From assembly GCA_023818695.1 (NCBI GenBank), contig JAMWCF010000001.1, forward strand, positions 248,001 to 312,000: a stretch of DNA of 64,000 bases, written 5' to 3'. This document shows positions 1-8,754 of the stretch, in pieces. This stretch comes from Candidatus Omnitrophota bacterium. Its GTDB lineage: Bacteria > Omnitrophota > Koll11 > 1-14-0-20-64-10. Positions within the stretch are counted from its first letter, which is position 1; each line of letters begins with the position of its first letter. The translations under genes and the position numbers were made by a program. The notes beneath the pieces are model-generated. The model was given only the letters and a program-made list of their open reading frames with translations, did no database searches and was not told the origin of the DNA.

Positions 1-2
1 AA

Positions 3-821
3 AACATGGCTTTTGGCCTGACCTTGAGGCGCTACCCGAAATGGGAGATCACCAACCGGGTCAAGGAGGCAGCGGAGATATTGAGCATTTCCAAACTGTT
101 GAACAGGAAGCCTCGAGAACTCTCCGGCGGCGAGCGCCAGCGGGTCGCCCTGGGGCGGGCGATCGTCAGGAAACCAGCCGTCTTCCTGTTCGACGAACCG
201 CTGTCCAATCTGGACGCCAAGATGCGGGTCCAGATGCGCACGGAGTTGAACAAGCTCTACAACAAACTTCAATCTACCATGCTCTATGTCACACACGACC
301 AGACCGAGGCGATGACCCTCGGCAACCGGATCGCTGTGATGCACCAGGGGGTGATCCAGCAGGTAGCCGATCCGGCCAACATCTACACCCATCCGGCCAA
401 CAAATTCGTCGCCGGCTTCATCGGGTCGCCTCCCATGAATTTCATAAATGGCCGCGTGATTCGCCGCAACGGCAAGTTCTACTTTGAGGAAGGCGCCTTC
501 CGGGTGAAGATCGTCGATGAGATGGTCCCGAAGCTGGCACCTTACGATGGCAAACAGGTCACGCTCGGCATTCGGCCCGAATCGATCTACGACAAGCTTT
601 TCGTCCAGTATGCCCCCCCCGAGAACACCGTCACGGCGACGGTCGACGTCGTCGAGCCGATGGGATCGGAAGTCTACCTGCACCTGCTTCTTGGAACGCA
701 CGCCGTGACGGCCCGCGTGGGCGGTCACGAACGGCCGAAAGTGAATCAGGACATGGATCTTGTTTTCGACATGTCAAAGGTGCATTTCTTTGACCCTGAT
801 TCCGAAGCGGCTATCGTCTGA
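3..821 (+). CDS. Sugar ABC transporter ATP-binding protein (MalK/UgpC-like), 5'-truncated
   Basis: This is the C-terminal part of an ATPase that energises sugar or glycerol-phosphate import at the inner membrane. The reading frame is open to the left edge, and the Walker A motif must lie outside the window. Visible in order are the ABC signature LSGGERQR (about nt 120-143), Walker B VFLFDEP (nt 180-200), the D-loop SNLDAKMR, the switch histidine in VTHDQTEA, and a C-terminal TOBE/OB-type regulatory region containing IRPES, which is typical of the MalK/UgpC/MsmX group. No permease or binding protein is visible downstream, so the partner genes, if linked, are upstream. The next gene overlaps its 3' end. 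Family assignment is firm; the substrate is unknown. Confidence 0.93.
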   Translation, partial: NMAFGLTLRRYPKWEITNRVKEAAEILSISKLLNRKPRELSGGERQRVALGRAIVRKPAVFLFDEPLSNLDAKMRVQMRTELNKLYNKLQSTMLYVTHDQTEAMTLGNRIAVMHQGVIQQVADPANIYTHPANKFVAGFIGSPPMNFINGRVIRRNGKFYFEEGAFRVKIVDEMVPKLAPYDGKQVTLGIRPESIYDKLFVQYAPPENTVTATVDVVEPMGSEVYLHLLLGTHAVTARVGGHERPKVNQDMDLVFDMSKVHFFDPDSEAAIV

Positions 822-2256
822 TCCTGCCTTCCCTCTTCCCAGAAAACCCTGGCTCTGGCTCCTCCTGTTGGCCACGACCTTTTTTCTGCTTTGGCTCTCC
901 CCTCTGGGCTCGCCCGACGTTCCCGCCTCCGTCCCGTCACTGACGGTCCTTTCCTACCTGCTGGCCCCTCTGATCCTCTGGATCTGGCTGTCCCAGGGGA
1001 CCGGCTGGGGATTGGCGACAGCGATCTGGTCCTGCCTGCTGGCGGGGTTTATCGCTCTCGCGTCCCGCCAGGAGATCCTTTTCTGGCTGCCCGTCGAGTT
1101 AATCGCCCTTTCACTGGTCACGCATTATGGGATCACGCGATGGCAGAGGCAGGTGAAGATCCGGGCGGTGGAGGTAGAACACCTGGAAGCGAATTCCAAC
1201 ACATCGATCCAGACCCTGGGCAGGATGCTGAGGTTGGAAACGGGGCTACGGTTTCGGCTCGAACGGTACCAGAAACTCCGGCAGACGGCGAACACCTTCG
1301 GCGCCACCCTACCTCTGGAGCAGCTGGTTGAACAGATCACCCTCGGCGTTTTGGAGCTGATCCAGGACGCCGACAACGCACTCCTGTACTTGGTGGATTC
1401 CAAGACGCTCTCTCTGGAGCTGAAGCAGGCAACGGGACGAGGGGGCGGTAAACCGATCGTCAAAACGAAAACCGGGGACTTGTTCGACCATTGGGTCATG
1501 CGCCAGGCCCAGCCCCTGCTGGTCGAGGACGTAAAAAAAGATTTCCGTTTTTCCGAGATGTTTGCCGGGAAAACCCAAAGGCCCTTGGGATCACTGATCG
1601 GGGTTCCTCTGATGACGGAGAACCGATGCCTGGGGGTCTTGAGGGCTGAGGCGAACGACTCGGAAAAGCTCAGCTCGGACGACCTGCGGCTCCTGCGGAT
1701 TATCGGGGACCTCGCCGCCTTGAGTATCGAGAACAGCCGCCTCTACAGCCGCATGAGCGAACTGGCGCTGACGGACGACCTGACGAAGCTATATGTCCGG
1801 CGGTATTTTGAAAAACGCCTGGAAGAGGAGCTGGTCAGGGCCCGCCGGTTCAAAAGTCCGCTGTCCCTGCTGATCATCGATATCGACCGGTTCAAACAGT
1901 ACAACGACACCTTCGGTCATTCAGCCGGCGACAAGATGCTTCGCTACGTGGGGATTCTCCTGAAACAGGCCCAGCATGCCGGCGAGGTCGTGGCCCGTCT
2001 GGGCGGCGAGGAGTTTGCCTGGCTTCTGCCGAACACGGCAGCGGACGCCGCGGTGCAGAAGGCGGAGGATTTCCGCCGCCAGATGGAATCGGCCCATCTG
2101 GCGTTAAGAAGAGCCATGACGGGCGCTACCGTCTCCATTGGCATAGCTGTCTTCCCAAAGGACGGAGAGAATGTTCAGGCTCTTCTGAAAGCGGCCGATC
2201 AGCAGCTCTATCGGGCGAAAGTTGGCGGCCGCAACAAGGTTTGTTTTGCCGAATGA
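760..2256 (+). CDS. Membrane diguanylate cyclase with GAF domain
   Basis: Predicted to make the second messenger c-di-GMP from two GTP at the inner membrane. Four hydrophobic segments lie in roughly residues 28-125. A short helical region follows, then a GAF-type sensor domain (about 175-330) and a C-terminal GGDEF domain (about 335-498) with the active-site sequence GGEEF at 415-419. The product-inhibition I-site (RxxD five residues before GGEEF) is absent: the position reads HAGE. The ATG at 760 is the only ATG before the first membrane segment and gives a 62-nt overlap with the ABC gene; a TTG at 790 is an alternative. The gene directly precedes a second cyclase. The role in controlling polysaccharide output is inferred from position only. 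Confidence 0.88.
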   Translation: MFSTCQRCISLTLIPKRLSSDPAFPLPRKPWLWLLLLATTFFLLWLSPLGSPDVPASVPSLTVLSYLLAPLILWIWLSQGTGWGLATAIWSCLLAGFIALASRQEILFWLPVELIALSLVTHYGITRWQRQVKIRAVEVEHLEANSNTSIQTLGRMLRLETGLRFRLERYQKLRQTANTFGATLPLEQLVEQITLGVLELIQDADNALLYLVDSKTLSLELKQATGRGGGKPIVKTKTGDLFDHWVMRQAQPLLVEDVKKDFRFSEMFAGKTQRPLGSLIGVPLMTENRCLGVLRAEANDSEKLSSDDLRLLRIIGDLAALSIENSRLYSRMSELALTDDLTKLYVRRYFEKRLEEELVRARRFKSPLSLLIIDIDRFKQYNDTFGHSAGDKMLRYVGILLKQAQHAGEVVARLGGEEFAWLLPNTAADAAVQKAEDFRRQMESAHLALRRAMTGATVSIGIAVFPKDGENVQALLKAADQQLYRAKVGGRNKVCFAE

Positions 2257-3440
2257 AAACGTATGTGGCAGCGGTCTGGCTGTTTCTGCTGGCGGCGGCC
2301 GTCGCCTCGCAGGAGAGGGCTTCCTGGTGGCTGGGATGGATGATTCTGCCGATCGCGGCGGCGGGATTCCTGCATGGGCCGGCTCACTCCTTCCTGCTGG
2401 CGGTATTCAGCTCGCTGGCCGCGGCGGTCTTGCTGGTTGTCAGGACGCCGCCGGATTTCGCCGCCGGTGTCTGGGCCCCCTTCGGACTGCTGCCCTTCAT
2501 TCTCTGGAACAAGCGGCTTCTGATCAGCGCCGAGATCGAGTCGTGGAACGTGAAAAAAACCGCTCTTGAAAACCAGATCCGGGAGATCGAACGGGAGACT
2601 AAAGGAATTCAATCGATCAACAAGGAGCTGGAGGATTCCATCCACCGAATCACGGAACTGTATGGGCTTTCGAAGCAGTTTCTCGCCACGCTGGAGGAGG
2701 ATACGGCGATCCGAATCACGGAGGAATCGATCCAAAAGTGGCTCACCGATATTCCGAAAGAGAAGCAGCAATTGATTGTTCAGAAAGCCAGAGAACTGCT
2801 GGAAACCGGTCCGGCGGCGGTCAAAGACCTGGTCCAATTCTTCCCGGAAGAAAGACCTGGAACGGAGGCCAGGGAAAAGTGGGGGATCATGGTCGGCCAG
2901 CTGGCCCTGGGTCTCCAAAGGGTGGCGCTCTACAAGCAGATCCAGAGATTGGCCATCCACGATAGCCTGACCGGCTTGATGGTTCGCCGGCATTTCATGG
3001 AGCGGTTGGAGGAGGAGGTGGCCCGTTCCAAACGGCTTTCAAAGGAGCTGGCATTCCTGATGATTGACCTGGACGAATTTAAAAAGGTCAACGACACTTA
3101 CGGGCATCTGGTGGGCGACGTCGTCCTGCGCGAGGTGGCTGAACGTCTGCAGAAATCGGTCCGGGAGGTGGATCTCGTGGGCCGCTATGGGGGAGAGGAG
3201 TTCGGCGTTGTCCTGCCGGAAACCGACATGCCGATGGGCGCCCAGGTGGCCGAAAGAATCAGACAAACAGTTGAACAGACGCCTATTCCGGCATACGATG
3301 AGAGGATTCGGATGACCGTTTCCGTGGGGGTCAGTGTGCTTGGCACGGCCAACGGAGAGATCGTGAAACTGATCGAAATGGCCGATGAGGCCCTTTACAA
3401 AGCGAAAAACAGCGGGCGCAACAGAGTCGTCTGTTCATGA
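2253..3440 (+). CDS. Membrane diguanylate cyclase
   Basis: A second c-di-GMP synthase of about 395 residues. The N-terminus has three to four hydrophobic segments (roughly residues 1-90). A long charged, probably coiled-coil helix (about 95-135) follows, then a linker domain and a C-terminal GGDEF domain with GGEEF at 313-317. Unlike the preceding cyclase it keeps the allosteric inhibition site, REVD at 304-307, placed exactly five residues before the active site. The ATG at 2253 overlaps the upstream stop codon (ATGA), which argues for this start over a TTG at 2241. The two cyclases therefore look translationally coupled but differently feedback-controlled. Confidence 0.9.
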   Translation: MKTYVAAVWLFLLAAAVASQERASWWLGWMILPIAAAGFLHGPAHSFLLAVFSSLAAAVLLVVRTPPDFAAGVWAPFGLLPFILWNKRLLISAEIESWNVKKTALENQIREIERETKGIQSINKELEDSIHRITELYGLSKQFLATLEEDTAIRITEESIQKWLTDIPKEKQQLIVQKARELLETGPAAVKDLVQFFPEERPGTEAREKWGIMVGQLALGLQRVALYKQIQRLAIHDSLTGLMVRRHFMERLEEEVARSKRLSKELAFLMIDLDEFKKVNDTYGHLVGDVVLREVAERLQKSVREVDLVGRYGGEEFGVVLPETDMPMGAQVAERIRQTVEQTPIPAYDERIRMTVSVGVSVLGTANGEIVKLIEMADEALYKAKNSGRNRVVCS

Positions 3441-4408
3441 GCGAAAACACCGGTTGGACAATAGGCATCGACATCGGCGGCACCTTCGTCAAATACGGCT
3501 TGGTGAAGGGCGGCCGCGTCGCCGGTGAAAGGAGCTTTTCCACAAGCCGGTTTTCGTCTCCACGCCAACTGCAGGACCGGCTGGTCCTGGCCGCGCGGGA
3601 GCTCATTGGCGGCCACCGGGGGGTGGCCGGGGTCGGCATCGGCATCCCCGGTCTGGTCAAATACCCGGAAGGGATCGTCAAAACCTGCGTGAACATACCA
3701 GGGTGGAAGAATGTTCCCCTGCGGCGGCTTCTCCAAAAACGCCTGCATGTTCCGGTACAGGTGGAGAATGACGTCAACGTGATGACGCTCGCCGAGTGGC
3801 GGTATGGAGCGGGGCGGGGGGCCGACGACCTTCTGTGCATGACGCTCGGGACCGGGGTTGGCGGAGGGTTGGTCCTTAACGGCCGGTTTTACCGCGGCTG
3901 GGGAGGGACGGCCGGAGAGGTGGGCCATATGCCCTTGCAGATGGACGGGATCCGGTGCGCCTGCGGCGGGCGGGGATGCCTGGAGCGGTACGTCGGTAAC
4001 CGGGAGATCATCGCATGGGTCCGTCAGCAGATCCGGCAGGGACGGCAAAGCATCCTGATCCGCCTGACCGGCGGCCGACCGTCAGGAATCACTCCGGAGA
4101 TTATCGATGCGGCCTGCGCCAAAGGGGACCGACTGGCTCGGGAGACATGGGAAAGGGTCGGCACCCACATCGGCACCACCCTGGCCGGGGTGGTGAACCT
4201 CTTAAGCCCGGAAAAGATCGTCATCGGCGGCGGCATCTCGAAGGCGGGGAAGTGGCTGTTCGAGCCGATTCGCCGCACGGTCCGGGAAAGGGTCATGCGC
4301 GGTGTCCAGCCCGTCTCGATTGTGCCGGCCCTCCTGGGAGGATCGGCGGGGATCATCGGCGCGGGGCTCCTCATCCGGGAATGGCTGGACTCGCAGCGGA
4401 ACGCATGA
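3437..4408 (+). CDS. ROK-family sugar kinase (glucokinase-like)
   Basis: Cytoplasmic ATP-dependent sugar kinase of 323 residues, the usual ROK length, most likely phosphorylating glucose or a related hexose/N-acetylhexosamine. The N-terminal phosphate loop is IDIGGTFVKYG (from residue 11). An ENDVN segment carries the catalytic Asp. A glycine-rich loop GTGVGGG follows. The ROK zinc site is complete: His164 in GEVGHMP and Cys174, Cys176 and Cys181 in CACGGRGC. It starts inside the stop codon of the preceding cyclase and ends inside the lptD start codon, so it sits in a coupled operon. It could supply hexose 6-phosphate for the nucleotide sugars made downstream; that link is inferred. Confidence 0.92.
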   Translation: MSENTGWTIGIDIGGTFVKYGLVKGGRVAGERSFSTSRFSSPRQLQDRLVLAARELIGGHRGVAGVGIGIPGLVKYPEGIVKTCVNIPGWKNVPLRRLLQKRLHVPVQVENDVNVMTLAEWRYGAGRGADDLLCMTLGTGVGGGLVLNGRFYRGWGGTAGEVGHMPLQMDGIRCACGGRGCLERYVGNREIIAWVRQQIRQGRQSILIRLTGGRPSGITPEIIDAACAKGDRLARETWERVGTHIGTTLAGVVNLLSPEKIVIGGGISKAGKWLFEPIRRTVRERVMRGVQPVSIVPALLGGSAGIIGAGLLIREWLDSQRNA

Positions 4409-6690
4409 ATACGAAACCGGTTTTTAAAGCGGCTTTCATCCTGTCTCTGTTTTCCTTTCTTCCCAACCCTGTCTTCGCTTCCGACGATCCGGTGCAGGTC
4501 AAAGGGGACCAGGTCGAATTCTTCGACAACCTGCAGAAAGTGGTCGCCTCCGGCAACGTCGTGGCGACCTACCAGGACAGCACGCTGACCTGCGACCAGG
4601 CGATCATCTACATGGCCACCAAGGACGCTTACCTTCGGGGCGGCGTTCGGCTGTCGCAGCCGGGCGGACTCGTCAAGGGTGAAGAGGTCGTCTACAACTT
4701 CGAGACCCGCAAGGGGATCGTCATCCAGCCGGAAGGGACGTCGGGACCATTCCGGTCCGCCGGGGAAAGGGCGCTGAAGGTCGGTGGAACCGAATATCTC
4801 TTCAAGAACGGCTACATCTCAACCTGCGATTTCGAGAACCCCCATACCCGGCTGCAGGCGAAGGAGATCTCCATTTTTCTGGACGACAAGCTGGTTCTGA
4901 AGAACGTCCTGCTCTACATCGGCGGCGTTCCGGTCATGTACCTGCCTTCCTATACTCATCCGCTGGACGACAAGCGGCCACGTGTCACGCTGCTGCCGGG
5001 CAAGAGGGAACCCTGGGGGGGATTCCTCCTGACCTCCTGGCGGGCGTACTTTAACGAAAACCTGCAGGGGCGCGTGTTTATGGACTTCAGAGAGAAGAAG
5101 GGGGTCGCCGGCGGCTCCGACCTGCGCTACGAGCTCCCGGAAGGTGGCGAGGGGATCATCCGTACCTATTTCACCGACGAGGATGACGTCTTCTATTTCC
5201 GGAAGGACGAAGAGGAAGTAGTCAAGCGCCGGTACAGGGAGCGTGTCCAGTTCCGGCACCTCTGGGACATCGATAAACAGACGAAGCTGACTGCCGAGGT
5301 CCACCAGGCCAAAGACGCCACGGTCATCAAAGATTTCTTCCCGGACGAGTTCGAGGCGGACGAAAACCCGCAAACCTACCTTCAGATCATTCGGGCAACC
5401 CCCCAGTACGGCCTGACCTTCCTGGTCAGGCAGAGGGTCAACGCGTTCGAAACAGTCACGCAAAACTGGCCGCAGATCAACCTGCAACTGCGGCCGATCC
5501 CGGTGCCGTGGCTGCCGGCGCTGCGCAAACGGGCCTCCTCCGATCCCGCCGACATCTCCCAGCCGGGATGGTATTACCAGTCCAATTATGACTACAACCA
5601 TACCAACCTGTCGGCGGAGGGGGAGACGGCCAGCTCCCAGATCAAGGTGTCGACCTTGCAGGAGCTTTTCTACCTCGTGAAGGTGATGAACTGGCTGAAC
5701 ATCCGTCCCTTTTTCCAGTTCCAGACCGCCTTCTTCTCCCGGCGAGCCACCAGTCCCGGCAACGTCTGGAGGCAGGCCGGCGCGGTTGGCTTTGACATGA
5801 GCACGAGGTTCTTTCGGGTGTTTAACATCGAAACCGATTTCGCGGGGATGGACATCCATAAGCTGCGCCACATCATCAACCCGACCATCACCTACAAATT
5901 CCAGGGGGACCCCACCGTCCCGGCAAGCAGTTTATTCACAGAGACCGGGGGTTTGGCCAAATCCAACACCATCTCTCCGTCCATCGAACAAAAACTTCAA
6001 ACCAAGCGGTTGATCGAGGGAAAGTGGCAGCAGGTCGACCTGGCCCGCCTCCTCCTGTCCTTCCCGTATGACCTGGAAGGGCCGGGAGGGTCCGGAGGAC
6101 GTCCGGGGAACATCGACATGGACCTGGAAACGAAGCCGTACCCCTGGCTGTACTTCGAGTCGGACGCCCGATTCAACACCGAGATGGGCCAGTTCCAGAC
6201 GATCAACGCCGACATCCTGGCGATCCCGGTCAACGACAAGGCTCCTATTGAAACCACAATCCAGGGATCAACCGGTCTGCGCGAGTACAACAGGAGCGCG
6301 GAAGGTTTCTACAGTCTGCCCTGGGGCGTCGGCCTCGGCTGGCGGTACCAGAGGAATACCAGCGCGCAGCTGGTGTTCGAGACCGAGTTCGACCTGGATC
6401 CGAAATGGCGGGTCGGGATCTACCAGGCATTCGATGTTAAGCGCTTCGTCACCGAGGTGGACCCTGCCGGCAATTCCAGGACCGTCAAGAGGATCTACAC
6501 CTCCCCGGATCTGTCTTACCGCCTGCGCCGGGATCTCCATGAGTGGACCGGCGAGCTGGTTTTCTCCAGGGCCCGCGGGGAAGGGACCGCCCTGCTCCTG
6601 CTCTTCCGGCTGAAGGATTTCCCCGAGCTGCCCATCGAGCTGGAGCGTCATTACAACCAGCCGAAGGCCGGGAAAAAATATCTCCGGTGA
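4405..6690 (+). CDS. lptD: LPS-assembly protein LptD
   Basis: Outer-membrane beta-barrel that inserts lipopolysaccharide into the outer leaflet together with LptE. The 761-residue product starts with a typical signal peptide (MNTKPVFK..., hydrophobic core, likely cleavage after VFA near residue 25). An OstA/LptA-like periplasmic jellyroll domain follows (about 30-150), then a long LptD barrel region rich in alternating aromatic strands. The ATG at 4405 overlaps the kinase stop and immediately precedes the signal peptide; the open frame extends far upstream but only as a shadow of the kinase. I find only two cysteines, both in the N-terminal third (TLTC and ISTC), so the Cys-Cys pair near the C-terminus of E. 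coli LptD is missing. Its presence implies a diderm LPS-bearing host. Confidence 0.93.
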   Translation: MNTKPVFKAAFILSLFSFLPNPVFASDDPVQVKGDQVEFFDNLQKVVASGNVVATYQDSTLTCDQAIIYMATKDAYLRGGVRLSQPGGLVKGEEVVYNFETRKGIVIQPEGTSGPFRSAGERALKVGGTEYLFKNGYISTCDFENPHTRLQAKEISIFLDDKLVLKNVLLYIGGVPVMYLPSYTHPLDDKRPRVTLLPGKREPWGGFLLTSWRAYFNENLQGRVFMDFREKKGVAGGSDLRYELPEGGEGIIRTYFTDEDDVFYFRKDEEEVVKRRYRERVQFRHLWDIDKQTKLTAEVHQAKDATVIKDFFPDEFEADENPQTYLQIIRATPQYGLTFLVRQRVNAFETVTQNWPQINLQLRPIPVPWLPALRKRASSDPADISQPGWYYQSNYDYNHTNLSAEGETASSQIKVSTLQELFYLVKVMNWLNIRPFFQFQTAFFSRRATSPGNVWRQAGAVGFDMSTRFFRVFNIETDFAGMDIHKLRHIINPTITYKFQGDPTVPASSLFTETGGLAKSNTISPSIEQKLQTKRLIEGKWQQVDLARLLLSFPYDLEGPGGSGGRPGNIDMDLETKPYPWLYFESDARFNTEMGQFQTINADILAIPVNDKAPIETTIQGSTGLREYNRSAEGFYSLPWGVGLGWRYQRNTSAQLVFETEFDLDPKWRVGIYQAFDVKRFVTEVDPAGNSRTVKRIYTSPDLSYRLRRDLHEWTGELVFSRARGEGTALLLLFRLKDFPELPIELERHYNQPKAGKKYLR

Positions 6691-6694
6691 CCCG

Positions 6695-6703
6695 TGCTAT
6701 AAT
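6695..6703 (+). promoter_or_regulatory. Extended -10 promoter before ugd
   Basis: TGcTATAAT, a perfect -10 hexamer (6698-6703) with the extended TGn element. It lies in the 34-nt gap between lptD and ugd. No good -35 hexamer is seen 17 nt upstream, as is usual for extended -10 sites. A GGAG ribosome-binding site at 6713-6716 sits 8 nt before the ugd ATG. The same TGnTAnnNT arrangement recurs before three other gene blocks in this window. Confidence 0.7.
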
Positions 6704-6724
6704 GCCGCTCTCGGAGTCCCAAAC

Positions 6725-8029
6725 ATGAACCTTTGTATCATCGGCGCCGGCCATGTCGGCCTGGTGACGGCGGCTTGTTTCGCCGAGCTGGGCCATCGAG
6801 TCGTCTGCGTCGACAATGACAAGAAAAAGATCGCGCTTCTGAAAAAAGGAAAGGTCACCTTCTACGAGCCGGGACTCTCGGAGCTCGTCAGGCGAAACCT
6901 CTCCAGGAAGCGGCTGCTGTTCACGGACCGCGTCTCGGAAGGGGTCACGCGGTCCCAGGTAATCTTCATCGCTGTAGGGACCCCCCCTTTGTCATCCGGA
7001 GAGGCCGACCTGACGGCGGTGGAGCAGGTTTCCCGGGAGATCGCCCGGTCGATGACCTCCTACCGGCTGGTTGTCGAGAAATCGACCGTTCCAGTGGAAA
7101 CAGGCAAGTGGGTCAAAAAGACGCTCGAGCATTCAGTCCGAAAGAGGGTTGGCTTCGACGTCGCTTCGAACCCGGAGTTTCTCCGGGAGGGGTCGGCGGT
7201 TCACGATTTTCTCCATCCCGACCGGATCGTCATCGGGGTTGAATCCGAAAAAGCGCGCGCCCTCTTGAGCGAGCTGTATCGCCCCTTCAAGGCGCCGCTG
7301 GTCGTGACCGACATCGCCAGCTCCGAACTGATCAAGCACGCCTCCAACGCCTTTCTCGCGACGAAGATCTCCTTCATCAACGCGATTGCCTGCATCGCGG
7401 AAAAGGTGGGGGCCGACGTGACGAAGATCGCGCACGGCATGGGGCTGGATCCCCGGATCGGCCCCGCTTTCCTGAACGCCGGCGCCGGTTTCGGCGGCTT
7501 CTGCTTTCCCAAGGACGTGGAGGCCTTCATACGGATCGCCGAGAAGATCGGCTACGACTTCGATCTTCTCAAGGCCGTCAAACGAATCAACGAGGAACAG
7601 AGGCGGCGGATCGTCAAAAAAATCGAGCGGCAGATGTGGAACCTCAAAGGGAAAAGGATCGGCGTCCTGGGGCTCGCATTCAAGCCGGACACCGATGACC
7701 TGCGTTTCGCGCCCGCCCTGGACGTGATCGCCGCTCTCCAAAAGGAAGGATCCGACGTTCGCTGTTATGATCCGGTCGCCATGCCGGAAGCGAAAAAAAT
7801 ACTCAAAGGGGTTCGTTTCGCGCCCTCCGCCGCCCAGGCGGCCCAGCAGGCGGATTGCCTCGTGCTGATGACCGAGTGGGCGGAGTTCAAAAAACTGGAC
7901 TTCCGGAAGCTGAAAGGAACGATGCGCCAGGCGGTCCTGGTGGACGCCAGGAACATGATCGATCCGGCCATCCCCCGAAAAGCCGGGTTCCGCTACGTCG
8001 GCGTCGGAAGGGGGGACGACTCCGCGTGA
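6725..8029 (+). CDS. ugd: UDP-glucose 6-dehydrogenase
   Basis: Oxidises UDP-glucose to UDP-glucuronate with two NAD+, in the cytoplasm. The 434-residue length is normal. The N-terminal Rossmann motif is GAGHVGLVTAACF, with VDND ending the second strand. The catalytic cysteine is Cys260 in FGGFCFPKD, and the central dimerisation helix and C-terminal UDP-binding domain are recognisable. It heads a block with its own promoter and is coupled by a 4-nt GTGA overlap to rmlA. UDP-glucuronate would feed the UDP-xylose-synthase-like enzyme at 14678-15622. The two other dehydrogenases in the window (11166 and 19521) have different catalytic-loop sequences, so this one is the best candidate for the UDP-glucose enzyme. 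Confidence 0.93.
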   Translation: MNLCIIGAGHVGLVTAACFAELGHRVVCVDNDKKKIALLKKGKVTFYEPGLSELVRRNLSRKRLLFTDRVSEGVTRSQVIFIAVGTPPLSSGEADLTAVEQVSREIARSMTSYRLVVEKSTVPVETGKWVKKTLEHSVRKRVGFDVASNPEFLREGSAVHDFLHPDRIVIGVESEKARALLSELYRPFKAPLVVTDIASSELIKHASNAFLATKISFINAIACIAEKVGADVTKIAHGMGLDPRIGPAFLNAGAGFGGFCFPKDVEAFIRIAEKIGYDFDLLKAVKRINEEQRRRIVKKIERQMWNLKGKRIGVLGLAFKPDTDDLRFAPALDVIAALQKEGSDVRCYDPVAMPEAKKILKGVRFAPSAAQAAQQADCLVLMTEWAEFKKLDFRKLKGTMRQAVLVDARNMIDPAIPRKAGFRYVGVGRGDDSA

Positions 8030-8754
8030 AGGGGATCATCCTCGCCGGGGGGCTGGGAACCCGCTTGAGACCCCTGACAAACGTCACGAACAAGCACCTT
8101 CTGCCGGTCTACGACAAGCCGATGATCTATTATCCTCTCCTGACCCTCGTGGATGCGGGAATCAAAGACATTCTTCTGGTCACCGGCGGAAATAACGCTG
8201 GCGATTTCCTGCGGCTGATCGGCAACGGGAGTGCCTTCGGGCTGAAACACGTCAACTACACCTACCAGAAGGGGGAGGGAGGGATCGCGGAGGCGCTGGG
8301 GCTCGCCGAGCATTTCGCCGACGGCGAAAAGGTGGTCGTTATCCTGGGGGACAACATCATCGAGGGCTCCATCCGTTCCACGGTGGAGGCCTTCAAGCGC
8401 CAGCGTGCCGGCGCGAGGATCCTGATCAAGAAGGTCCCCGACCCCGAAAGGTTCGGCGTCGTCGTTTTCAAAAAAGGGAAAATTGCCAGGGTGGAGGAGA
8501 AGCCGAAGCGTCCGAAATCGAGCTACATCGTCACGGGGATCTACATGTACGACGCTCGCGTCTTCGACATCATCAGGACACTGAAACCCTCCCGACGGGG
8601 CGAGCTGGAGATCACCGACGTTAACAACGACTACATCAGGAAGAACCAGATGGAGTACGACATCCTCAAGGGGTGGTGGAGCGACTGCGGCGCTTTCGAC
8701 TCCCTGTTGAAGGCGAGCAATCTGGTAGCCGGCAAAAGCAGGAAAACCGGATGA
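8026..8754 (+). CDS. rmlA: Glucose-1-phosphate thymidylyltransferase, short form
   Basis: Joins dTTP and glucose 1-phosphate to give dTDP-glucose, the entry step of dTDP-deoxysugar synthesis. The signature GIILAGGLGTRLRPLT at the N-terminus and NKHLLPVYDKPM shortly after are diagnostic. A central LGDNI supplies the metal-binding Asp. The product is 242 residues, shorter than the roughly 290 of enteric RmlA, lacking most of the C-terminal helical extension. GTG at 8026 is chosen because it overlaps the ugd stop and begins exactly at the conserved N-terminus. It is followed by rmlB with an ATGA overlap. Confidence 0.9.
   Translation: MKGIILAGGLGTRLRPLTNVTNKHLLPVYDKPMIYYPLLTLVDAGIKDILLVTGGNNAGDFLRLIGNGSAFGLKHVNYTYQKGEGGIAEALGLAEHFADGEKVVVILGDNIIEGSIRSTVEAFKRQRAGARILIKKVPDPERFGVVVFKKGKIARVEEKPKRPKSSYIVTGIYMYDARVFDIIRTLKPSRRGELEITDVNNDYIRKNQMEYDILKGWWSDCGAFDSLLKASNLVAGKSRKTG

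Noticed and set aside
4015..4404. N-terminal extension of lptD
   Set aside because: The open frame continues upstream through the ROK kinase gene, but the ATG at 4405 starts a clear signal peptide and overlaps the kinase stop.
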